Assembly: GCA_014729315.1 (NCBI GenBank)
Contig: WJKD01000686.1
Span: 1 to 8,288 of the forward strand
Source: Promethearchaeota archaeon
GTDB taxonomy: Archaea; Asgardarchaeota; Lokiarchaeia; Sigynarchaeales; SOKP01
Length of the DNA: 8,288 bases
Direction: 5' to 3'
Of this stretch, positions 1 to 6,700 are shown in pieces (the first letter of the stretch is position 1; every line of letters begins with the position of its first letter). The notes beneath the pieces are model-generated. The model did no database searches. It was not told where the DNA came from and saw only the letters and a program-made list of their open reading frames with translations. Made by a program: the position numbers and the translations under genes.

Positions 1-864
1 AATATATGTTTTGCCCAGTCCAACGACATCGGCTAAAAACACGCCGCCGTATTCATCTAAAATTTTCTTCGCATTGATAACCGCCTGTTCCTGATATTTC
101 AATTCCATAAATCCATGCGGAAAATTTTTATAAAAAAGCTGATCATCGATGCTCAAATCTTCTTTGAAATATTCGTACAGAAATTTTAAATATAATTCAT
201 ACGGCGTAATCGTATCGTTTAGATAAGTTCGTTTATTGACGGTTTCAACACAATGATCCGAGACATCAACCGCCTCGTTCCAAAGTATTTCAAATTGTTC
301 CAGCGCAAATTTAACATCGATGCTATTTTTTAACTGCACGTTAAATTCACGATTGGCGACAAAACCCGATTCACTGAAATTGCTCGAACCGGTAATCACA
401 TCACCAAAATCCCTGTCCTCCTCATGATATCGACTGATATAAACCTTTGCATGGATATTCCGGCTCGGATGTGCTTTTATTTCAATTTTGCCTTTTTTCA
501 AATATTCGATGAATTTCAGAATACCATCTTCAACAATTTTATCATCTTCGGAATTCTCAACTTCTTTCACCAGCTCGTTGCCATATATTGTTTTGATATT
601 TACATGCGTTTCAAAATCAAGCGATGTTTGCGACTTTGATTTTTCAATAATCTGAAATGCTTTCCGGTCCAGATTCAAGCCAACCAATATTCTGATTTTT
701 TCAATTTTCTCAAAAGATTTATACAACTGAAAAAATCCACTGGTCCGGAAATAGCCGACTAAAACATCAAAATATCTAACATACTTCAAAGTATCGAGGA
801 ATCTGTCTAACAAGGTAGCATTTGGTTCATTGGTAAAAAAAGTGAGGTCTGTATCGTGTGACAT
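1..864 (-). CDS. PLD-like nuclease/SF2 helicase fusion protein, N-terminal part (cut by window edge)
   Basis: An uninterrupted frame of 288 codons runs off the left edge, so the stop codon lies outside. Residues about 10-190 form a phospholipase D-like domain with one HKD-type motif: IHAKVYI (H138, K140) followed by the GSSNFSESG segment at 159-167. Residues about 255-288 begin a superfamily 2 (SNF2/DEAD-like) helicase: a Q-motif-like KYQEQAV, then a Walker A motif, LADVVGLGKT, ending at T286 just before the edge. Proteins of this architecture usually continue for several hundred residues and are found near restriction and defence genes; a role in foreign-DNA restriction is inference. The ATG at 864 is directly preceded by an in-frame TAA, so it is the first possible ATG. 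A GGAG (877..880) lies 12 bases upstream, which is rather far. Mokosh-type PLD-helicase fusions have the PLD domain at the other end, so this is not obviously one of them. Confidence 0.88.
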   Translation of the reverse strand, partial: MSHDTDLTFFTNEPNATLLDRFLDTLKYVRYFDVLVGYFRTSGFFQLYKSFEKIEKIRILVGLNLDRKAFQIIEKSKSQTSLDFETHVNIKTIYGNELVKEVENSEDDKIVEDGILKFIEYLKKGKIEIKAHPSRNIHAKVYISRYHEEDRDFGDVITGSSNFSESGFVANREFNVQLKNSIDVKFALEQFEILWNEAVDVSDHCVETVNKRTYLNDTITPYELYLKFLYEYFKEDLSIDDQLFYKNFPHGFMELKYQEQAVINAKKILDEYGGVFLADVVGLGKTYI

Positions 865-1340
865 TTAGAATTTGTACTCCATATTTTCAACGATATGAAT
901 TCAGGCAGATCAATAACAAATTTGCATTACAAGTAAATACACCAACAACTCAAATAATGCGAAAAAAACAATGAAAATTACTATCTATATCAAGGGCTGA
1001 AAATAATATGTCGTAAACACACGTCTGGAATGAAAAAATTCATGAAGATATAAAAATATAAAAATAAATTCAAATAATCAAATGTTTTTTTATAAAAAAA
1101 CTGACATTTTTAAAAACACTTCGTGAATGTGCTTTATCAATGCATAAGCCTTTTTATGGAGTCCGAAAAGTCAGGATAGGATTAAACAGTGCAACAGAAA
1201 TAATAATAGGGGAGAGGCGAATTTAAAGTGCAGGACGCATTGTTCTGAACAGCACACGGGATTACAAATTGCAGCGCCTCACATAATTTGGTGATAGAAA
1301 AATAGAACTTGACTTTTTACGTTTTTATTCATATATTTTC
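865..1340. other. AT-rich intergenic region, no gene seen
   Basis: No convincing coding frame is present on either strand. The stretch is strongly AT-rich, with A- and T-tracts that would favour bent DNA, including the perfect 16-base palindrome TTTTTTTATAAAAAAA at 1085..1100, flanked by AAATG on the left and CATTT on the right. A plus-strand promoter-like sequence lies at its right end (1309..1337). A short hairpin, CATAA/TTATG, lies around 1143..1158. The promoter of the helicase gene should lie in the left part, but no clear minus-strand -10/-35 pair was recognised. Confidence 0.6.
1309..1337 (+). promoter_or_regulatory. Candidate sigma-70-type promoter pointing into the palindromic element and antisense to the DUF3800 gene
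   Basis: TTGACT (1309..1314) is separated by exactly 17 bases from TATATT (1332..1337), a good match to the general -35/-10 pattern. Transcription would start around 1344, pass through the palindromic element at 1341..1413 and continue antisense to the DUF3800 gene. The region is so AT-rich that a chance match is quite possible, and no plus-strand gene follows. In FCB bacteria the main sigma factor often prefers a different consensus, which lowers confidence further. Confidence 0.3.
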
Positions 1341-1413
1341 ATTAGCCTGCCCTGCATGAAAGTCGGCTTCAAGCCGTCGAAGGGTATCCTTCTTAGTGCA
1401 ACGGCGGGCTAAT
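1341..1413. repeat. Palindromic, multi-hairpin intergenic element (REP/MITE-like) overlapping the DUF3800 stop codon
   Basis: The ends form an imperfect 11-base inverted repeat, ATTAGCCTGCC (1341..1351) and GGCGGGCTAAT (1403..1413), with one mismatch. Inside lie two more perfect hairpins: GGCTT-C-AAGCC (1365..1375) and GAAGG-GTAT-CCTTC (1379..1392). As RNA this would fold as two arms on a closed base stem. TTTCATT occurs at both edges (1337..1343 and 1413..1419) and could be a target-site duplication. The element is clearly richer in G+C than its surroundings. The DUF3800 reading frame ends inside it, at the TAA on 1393..1395. The structure is seen directly; its mobility is inferred. Confidence 0.6.
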
Positions 1414-2211
1414 TTCATTTTGGGCTGTAAGTGGATTTTTAATTGTGTAGTAATTTTTCGAGCCTTCCCATTTTTCCGAATCATACAAGTCAACCACAAG
1501 AGAAATTTGGTCCTTTAAATTTTCATAAAAGCGAATTTCACCTCGCTCGAAAACCCGCTGGATCGACCAACAAAAATAATCTGCAATATTCAACAGTGGC
1601 TCAGTGCGTGGATTCTGAACATTAAAAACGACAACCGTATTAATTTTCTTTGCCGGATATTTTTTGTTAAACCTGCGTGTTGCTTTATCGAGCGCCGACT
1701 GCAGAGTTTTATGCCTCGTGCTACTTCCCCTCTCGGCAATGTTTAAAACGAGCTTGTCATTCATTTCCAGTTTATTTTTCAGAAGATGGGAGAGGATATC
1801 CGCATAGAATTCGGCATCTTTTGTATTATGTTTTTTAATGAATATGTCATTTATTTTTCTGGCGACAACGGCTTCAAAGCTGCAATCAATGGTTTTTATA
1901 AAATCATAGAACGTTTTTCGGACTTCCGGAAGATCGTCTTTAGCGTGAAAAAAATATCCGCCTTTCTCCACTTTTTTTAAAATGCTTGGAACACCCTTGT
2001 AATACGGATCAGTCTCAACCTTTTTCTGCAATTCAATAATTTGCTTTCTGATTTCTGTCAGCGATTGTCTGAATTTCACCATTCCGATAATGAATGATTT
2101 TGACACACCTTCATTTCCAACGATGCATTTTTTTCCTTTTCCGTAAAAAGTAGTATCTCCGGCTTCGTCCAAAAAACGATGTTTTGTTATATTCTCCACT
2201 GTAAAAGGCAA
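1393..2211 (-). CDS. DUF3800 domain protein
   Basis: The protein has 272 residues. It carries the hallmarks of the DUF3800 family (PF12686): the N-terminal acidic motif FLDEAGDT (D15, E16, D19), a central FHAKDDLPEVR segment (88-98) and the C-terminal LNIADYFCWSIQRVFERGE segment, with D211 the likely conserved acid. The family is thought to have an RNase H-like fold with clustered acidic residues and is frequent on mobile and defence-linked loci; its biochemical role is poorly known. The start is uncertain. The longest frame begins with TTG at 2211, where AGGA abuts the start codon. A GTG at 2199 would give MENITKHRFLDEAGD, which better fits family N-termini but has AGGA 12 bases away. The last six residues (ISPPLH) are encoded by or at the edge of the palindromic element and are probably not ancestral. 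Confidence 0.85.
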   Translation of the reverse strand: MPFTVENITKHRFLDEAGDTTFYGKGKKCIVGNEGVSKSFIIGMVKFRQSLTEIRKQIIELQKKVETDPYYKGVPSILKKVEKGGYFFHAKDDLPEVRKTFYDFIKTIDCSFEAVVARKINDIFIKKHNTKDAEFYADILSHLLKNKLEMNDKLVLNIAERGSSTRHKTLQSALDKATRRFNKKYPAKKINTVVVFNVQNPRTEPLLNIADYFCWSIQRVFERGEIRFYENLKDQISLVVDLYDSEKWEGSKNYYTIKNPLTAQNEISPPLH

Positions 2212-2341
2212 TCCTGTTTTTATATTTATTCCAATTCGCAGCTAAAGATGACGAGACGGCTGGTAAAACATGTAATGAAGCAAATATAGGAAAAATAATA
2301 GAAATAATCAAATAATTTTTATAGCGATTATAATAAAAGCA

Positions 2342-2374
2342 AAAAGCCATGCCAAAATAAATTGGCAGGCTTTT
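2342..2374 (-). terminator. Strong hairpin terminator (potentially bidirectional)
   Basis: AAAAGCC (2342..2348) pairs with GGCTTTT (2368..2374), and TGCCAA (2350..2355) with TTGGCA (2362..2367). Only A2349 is bulged, and the loop is six bases, giving 13 base pairs. Read on the minus strand the stem is followed by a T-rich run (TTTTTGCTTTTATT), so it best fits termination of minus-strand transcripts arriving from the zinc-ribbon gene about 280 bases away. It would also insulate the DUF3800 gene downstream. The plus-strand side has a shorter T-tract, so bidirectional action is possible. Confidence 0.7.
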
Positions 2375-2518
2375 AGTAAAAACCAAAAATGTGAAAACAT
2401 CCACGGCTTCATACCAGTTCTTATTTAAAGCCAGCGCTAACGTAATTAAATAACAAGGTCTTGTCTCTATCCGTGTAATCTGGATTGCTTTTCCTTATCC
2501 CAACGGATAATGAACTTT

Positions 2519-2596
2519 GTGAACCGCCGAATGCGGACCCGCACGTTCGGTGGTGTAGGGAGGGCAGGAGAAAAACCTGCCCTTACCTGATTATGC
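2519..2596 (+). mobile_element. Group II intron 3' end (domains V and VI), remnant
   Basis: Domain V is recognisable by structure. The lower stem ACCGCCGAA (2523..2531) pairs with TTCGGTGGT (2546..2554) with one G-U pair. A two-base bulge CG (2544..2545) follows, then the tip stem TGCG (2532..2535) with CGCA (2540..2543). This is the classic domain V shape, and the sequence resembles domain V of bacterial group II introns. Domain VI follows: GGGCAGG (2560..2566, allowing one-base slippage) pairs with CCTGCCC (2576..2582), and the 3' strand TTACCTGATTAT carries a candidate branch-point A. No intron body, 5' GUGYG end or reverse transcriptase lies upstream on this strand; the DUF3800 gene occupies that space in the opposite direction. 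It is therefore a decayed 3' fragment, not an active intron. The exact 3' boundary (about 2594) is uncertain. Confidence 0.72.
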
Positions 2597-2653
2597 CCAA
2601 ATAAATACCTGAAGTAAATGTTAATTATGAGTTACATTATTTTAGAAACTAAA

Positions 2654-3007
2654 TCAATCATCTTCTCCAATAAATTCATCGTAACCACACCTTTCACATA
2701 TTGGTACTAAATCACCAGAATTAAAATAATAGTATTTTGAACATCGTGTACAATTATAGGTATCAGGATATTTTACTTTTTCACCTGAATAAACACAGTA
2801 TGATTTTTTTATCCTGCTTCCTTGATTCTGATAAGAACTCGAATATGTGGTTGTTGGTTCATGTGATTCTGAAAGAATCATTTCTTCATTTACTTCGCTT
2901 CCTTTTCTGAGATTCCCAAACGATTTTAATATTTTGTAAATTCCATATCCAACTGTTACGATTATACCAGCAGAAATTAAATCATCTATAATATCATCTT
3001 TTGCCAT
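2654..3007 (-). CDS. Small membrane-anchored zinc-ribbon protein of unknown function
   Basis: The protein has 117 residues. A hydrophobic segment at about 9-27 (LISAGIIVTVGYGIYKIL) should anchor it in the membrane near the N-terminus; a short acidic head (MAKDDIIDD) precedes it. Residues 30-68 are polar and probably disordered (TTTYSSSYQNQ). The C-terminal part holds a four-cysteine zinc-ribbon pattern, C86-x2-C89-x14-C104-x2-C107, plus a lone C71, and ends in an acidic tail. No family was recognised. The layout suggests a metal-binding module held at the membrane by a flexible linker, but no partner is evident. The start is well supported: GGAG lies six bases upstream of ATG. The Shine-Dalgarno sequence sits in a small hairpin (see the regulatory entry). 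The gene is apparently monocistronic, with its terminator perhaps at 2342..2374. Confidence 0.7.
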   Translation of the reverse strand: MAKDDIIDDLISAGIIVTVGYGIYKILKSFGNLRKGSEVNEEMILSESHEPTTTYSSSYQNQGSRIKKSYCVYSGEKVKYPDTYNCTRCSKYYYFNSGDLVPICERCGYDEFIGEDD

Positions 3008-3023
3008 TTAATCTCCAGATTAA
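3008..3023 (-). promoter_or_regulatory. Shine-Dalgarno-containing hairpin at the zinc-ribbon gene start
   Basis: On the minus strand TTAATC-TGGA-GATTAA directly precedes the ATG. The six-base arms pair perfectly (3008..3013 with 3018..3023), and the ribosome-binding sequence GGAG is split between the loop and the first base of the 3' arm. Folding could dampen ribosome access in a temperature- or factor-dependent way. The stem has a single G-C pair and is weak, so it may have no regulatory meaning. Confidence 0.35.
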
Positions 3024-3240
3024 CAGTTTTTAACCAATTAGGCGCCTGTGCTTGACCAGAATGACGATAGAAAACATCTTTTGGTTTTTTTAATAGATAA
3101 CTATTGATTAAATTCGTTAAGGCTCTTCACGCATTTGATTTCGTATATGATTGAGTAGAGTATAGGAGTTTTTATAATTGAGTCAATACACAGATCCATC
3201 ATAGCTTTTTAATTCCAATGGATATGTTTTAACTAAATAA
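3024..3240. other. Non-coding stretch left of the first HTH repeat
   Basis: No gene is seen. It should contain the promoter of the zinc-ribbon gene, but no convincing minus-strand promoter was recognised. From about 3190 onward weak similarity to 7617..7660 can be followed (for example CAATGGAT in both), so the direct repeat may once have extended further left than its well-conserved part. Confidence 0.45.
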
Positions 3241-3657
3241 GTTAGATGTTACATGCTTATGTGGTAAGTTCAGTAGAAGTAATTTAAAAAGAAATTAACC
3301 AAATGTCAACAAAAATATTTAGGAATGCAAATAAATAAAAAGCCACATCAACATAAATCGATATGGCTTCATCTGCAAAACCGTCTTTCGGTTCAAAAAC
3401 GGTACAGTTTTGGTATCGCTACAAAGGGATCTTTTTCTCCGTTTGGACTTTTCCTAATGCGAAATCTGCCAAAGGATCAAATTCCGTGTATTCACCAGTT
3501 CTGTATTCAGTATCTTTTGTCGCTTCTTTCAATTCGTTTTCATATTTCTCTCGCAAAGATAACAGGTCCTTGATAGATAATTCCTCGTAGTTCTTACTCG
3601 CCAGATCGCTGTTCATTTTATCCAGCTCTGCGGATAAAAATTCCATCCGCTTCTTTT
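3241..3657 (-). repeat. Direct repeat copy A (truncated HTH cassette)
   Basis: This stretch is collinear with 7661..8095 in the same orientation. From 3471 to 3657 only five base differences were counted against 7909..8095. The stretch covering the last codons and the bases just past the stop (about 3411..3470) is more divergent. Left of it, the terminator region and a run of 37 bases at 3252..3288 are again nearly or fully identical. An 18-base length difference lies around 3311..3335. Similarity stops abruptly after CTTCTTTT at 3657, inside the coding region, whereas copy B continues. The cassette therefore contains a gene 3' end, its terminator and about 90 further conserved bases. Confidence 0.9.
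3331..3369 (-). terminator. Rho-independent terminator in repeat copy A
   Basis: On the minus strand AGCCATATC pairs with GATGTGGCT (3360..3368 with 3341..3349, one G-U pair), and an extra A-T pair extends the stem. TTTTATTTAT follows. It lies about 50 bases past the stop codon of the truncated HTH frame. As nothing similar is visible between 3676 and 3754, it is also the first plausible terminator for the large secreted-protein gene upstream. Confidence 0.7.
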
Positions 3658-3676
3658 GTATAATGCTTGTAAGCAA
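3419..3676 (-). pseudogene. 5'-truncated copy of the HTH/coiled-coil gene
   Basis: The frame matches residues 66-142 of the intact neighbour at 7857..8285 (KKRMEFLSAELDKMNS versus KKRIEFLSAELDKMNS) and keeps the same end, EKKIPL. It lacks the whole helix-turn-helix half. The open frame begins at a TTG (3676) with no ribosome-binding site, and its first seven residues have no counterpart in the intact copy, so it is most likely a remnant. Differences from the intact copy cluster in the last 15 residues. A GTTATGAAA at 3715..3723 resembles the start of the intact gene and could mark an internal deletion rather than a simple 5' loss, but nine bases are too few to decide, and that ATG is in another frame. 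If expressed it would be a coiled-coil fragment that could pair with the full-length protein (speculative). Confidence 0.75.
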
Positions 3677-3753
3677 GTTAAGTTATAGTTTACTAAACTT
3701 AGAAGGAATACGCTTTTCATAACACGACTATAATCCATAAGTTATTTCTAATT

Positions 3754-6700
3754 TTATTCTATCAAAATCATCTTCTTGATTTCAATAAAATCGCCAGCAA
3801 CGATTTTGTAAAAATATATTCCGCTTGAGACCTTTTTTCCAGCATTGTTTAAGCTATTCCATTTGACATTATGGTATCCTGCTGATTTTTCCTCCGATAC
3901 TAGCGTTCGAATTAATTGCCCAATTGAATTTAGCACAACTAGCTGTACGTGTGCATTTTCCGGTAATTGATAATATATTGTTGTTACCGGATTAAAAGGA
4001 TTCGGATAATTCTGTTCTAATACAAACTCGGAAGGATTGGGGTTTGATGGAGACTTAACATCGGTTATGATTTTAGTTGCGTCGCCATACGTAATCGGGT
4101 TGCCTTGGGAGTCATTAGCAGTTATGTCAGTGACATTGACTGCCAAACTGAAATTATCTGGAACGTTATTTTTTATCTTTATCGTGACATTGGCAATACA
4201 TCCAGCTCCATTCGCTCCAGTGTCTCCAGCTTTTTTCGTTTGTCCCAAAGATGCAATACAATTATCCTCATCAATATCACCATATGATACTAAATCATCA
4301 CCAAGAAACTCTCCTGGTTCAATTTTAAGTATATCGAGTAGTCCACAGTCATCAAAATTAACTTTGAATGAAATCCCAAATAAATCTGTTGATTGAGGCA
4401 CATTCACTTTAATTAAATACTCTTGACCTTCGCGAACATCATCGGGAGCTTCTATTATCATGCTGTCGGAATTATAAAATGAGATGGATTCTGCTACACT
4501 TTTCAAACTCGTATGTGTTTTGTGCCAGTTAAAACCGAGCTGTAGTACATCTTTTTCATCAATAATGCCATCCCCATTACTATCTACATAGGTGGCTTCT
4601 ACTGGCTCCCAAGGTAGGCAACAGCAAGGTTTCCACTCAAACGGAGCAGCCTTGCGGCATAGGCACTCTGGACCTGTTTTATGCCAATAGAATCCTATTG
4701 GAAGTACATCTTTTTCATCAACTATTCCATCGTTGTTGGTATCACCTGGATAACATGATAGACAACTACTAACAGTTATTTTGTATCTTAAAGTATCCAA
4801 TTGAATTATTGTTCCCTGAGAATTTATAGCATAAACATCAAGCAATTCGAACCAAGTAGCTGTTCCATCCGTTGCATCACTTCTTATTTCAAATTCAGTT
4901 TTAGCAACGGTTCCGAAACCTGTTACGCCGCTCGTACCTGCCTTTCGAGAAATGCCTATGCTTGAAATGCCAGTCGTTTGATCATTTTCAAAATGGCTTA
5001 CAGGATTATCTCCAACAAAGTCGCCTTCCGCAAAATTATGGAATATTAATAAATTTTCATCATATTTGAGTTTGAATGCAATTCCGAACAGATCAGTAAC
5101 CGGTTGATCATTTGTCCCAACCTTCATTTCCAACCAGAACTTCTGATTCGGTGCAATTGTATCACTATCTGCTATTGGGAAGAAAGGAACTAAATTATTG
5201 CATTTAGCAGGGATATAATTTTTAGATTTTGTATCCGTAGCACCGTTATATGATGCGGTAATCTCTACAGTTCGGGAAGTTATTCCATCTCCATTTGGAT
5301 TGCTTGGTGAATGTGTTATCTTGTACTGGTTTTTAAGAATGTGATCTGCAATTAGATTATAGATATAGGCTAGATCTGCCGAAGTAGGTGGGAAAAAGTA
5401 AAGACCACCAGTTTCATTCGCTATTCTTTCGAGTGCTGCTTCATCAACACCTTGTGCACCAAGTAAACCGATAGTAAAGATTGGTAATTGTGCCTTTTGA
5501 GCAGCATCAATACAAGCATCGATATTATCTGTGCTTTCATTATCCATACCATCTGTCAAAGTGACTATAGCTTTTCTTCCTGATTGGGTTTGGCATTGAT
5601 TGACTGCTTCAATTATCGCGTCATAGTGGCGTGTTGAACCGCCAGCAATAATAGATTGAATCGCTGAAATTAACGCATTCTTATCTGTTGTAAATCCCTG
5701 ATCAACAGAAACATCTGATGAAAAGCTTATTATTGCTCCTTTATCATAAGTACTCATTTTGTTGACAAAATCAGTGGCTGCTTGTTTGGCATCAACTAAA
5801 GGTTGCCCATCCATACTTCCGCTTTTATCAAGAATTATCCCAACTGAAATCGGTTGCTGGATAGCTTCGATATTTTCAACTCTAATTGGAATTTGTCTTT
5901 GTCCATCTTCTATTACTGAGAAATTATTCTGATTAAGTCCACTAATCGCATTGTTATTATTATCTGATACTATAACATAAGAATAGATTTCTAACGAATC
6001 ACAAAAATTGGAGGCATCAATCTGTTGGTACGTAAGAGTCAGAGGAGGATTATACCATTTTTTAATTACATGTCCATCAAAATCAGCTGTGTACATGACA
6101 GTTCCTGCTATATTCCATGCCACACCTCTGGGGGAATAATAGGTACTTCCAGAAGGAATGCTGATACTAGTAGGATCGACGTTCCCCAAATTGCTACCCA
6201 CATGATTTACAATCCTAAGATCATGTTTAGGATCTAAAGCATACCAACCGTCATAATCTGCCGGATCAACATTCCAATAAGAACCTACCCAAAGGAGGCT
6301 ATCCTGATCCCAGTCTAAACATTGTCCCCAAATAGATTTCTGTAATGTATCAACAGCTGAATAAATACCAGCCGGTCCTTGATTACTATGAAAATGAATG
6401 ATACCATTTCTTTCTTCACCTCCGTAAATCCGTCCCAGAAAGATATCTTTGCCGTCAGAGGTCACAACTATTGACCTTTGAAGTGTATTAATAGATGTAG
6501 CAACATAACCATAATGTGCAAAATTTTGGTCAAGAATATAAAATGGTTTGCCTTCTGGCACAACATGCGTTAAATAAATAAAACCATTTGCATCGCAAGC
6601 AGCTTCTGTTAAAGATGTTCCAGGAGAAGGAATTATTTTATTTATAGCTTCATATGTTTGGTAATTGATTCGCCACAATTCATCAAAGGCAGAGAATAGC

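Larger units (their letters stand above)
2212..2653. other. Non-coding stretch between the DUF3800 gene and the zinc-ribbon gene
   Basis: It contains the hairpin terminator at 2342..2374 and the group II intron 3' end at 2519..2596. Between them (2375..2518) no clear remnant of an intron-encoded reverse transcriptase could be recognised in any plus-strand frame. A small inverted repeat, TTATCC-CAAC-GGATAA, sits at about 2494..2510 just ahead of intron domain V and may be the base of an intron stem. A minus-strand open frame covering 2111..2404 is judged spurious. Confidence 0.6.

Noticed and set aside
424..639. A 71-codon plus-strand open frame inside the PLD-helicase gene
   Set aside because: It lies entirely antisense to a frame with clear HKD and Walker A motifs, and is a Phe-rich shadow sequence.
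1..864. Assignment of the PLD-helicase to a named defence system such as Mokosh or DISARM
   Set aside because: The visible order (PLD domain first, helicase second) does not match the Mokosh fusion as I know it, and no partner gene that would identify DISARM is present in the window.
2111..2404. A 97-codon minus-strand open frame overlapping the start of the DUF3800 gene, with a hydrophobic N-terminal part
   Set aside because: It overlaps well-supported DUF3800 coding sequence in another frame, crosses the strong terminator hairpin, and its second half (KNRIAFYSGEYNKTSFFGRS) is just a frame-shifted reading of the DUF3800 N-terminus. The hydrophobic start is what AT-rich DNA gives by chance.
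3363..3590. A 75-codon plus-strand open frame in repeat copy A whose counterpart (7801..8028) is similar in copy B
   Set aside because: It is antisense to the HTH gene, and its conservation follows from the nucleotide identity of the repeat. The sense frame in copy B extends into a recognisable helix-turn-helix; this frame has no ribosome-binding site or known domain and runs through the terminator.
3658..3750. A GTTATGAAA near 3715..3723 resembling the start of the intact HTH gene, which might mean copy A is an internal deletion
   Set aside because: Nine matching bases are too few in AT-rich DNA, the following sequence does not align, and the frame differs. It is recorded only as a possibility in the pseudogene entry.
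4037..4396. A 119-codon plus-strand open frame inside the secreted-protein gene
   Set aside because: It is antisense to the second cohesin-like domain and the following linker, with no start signal or domain of its own.
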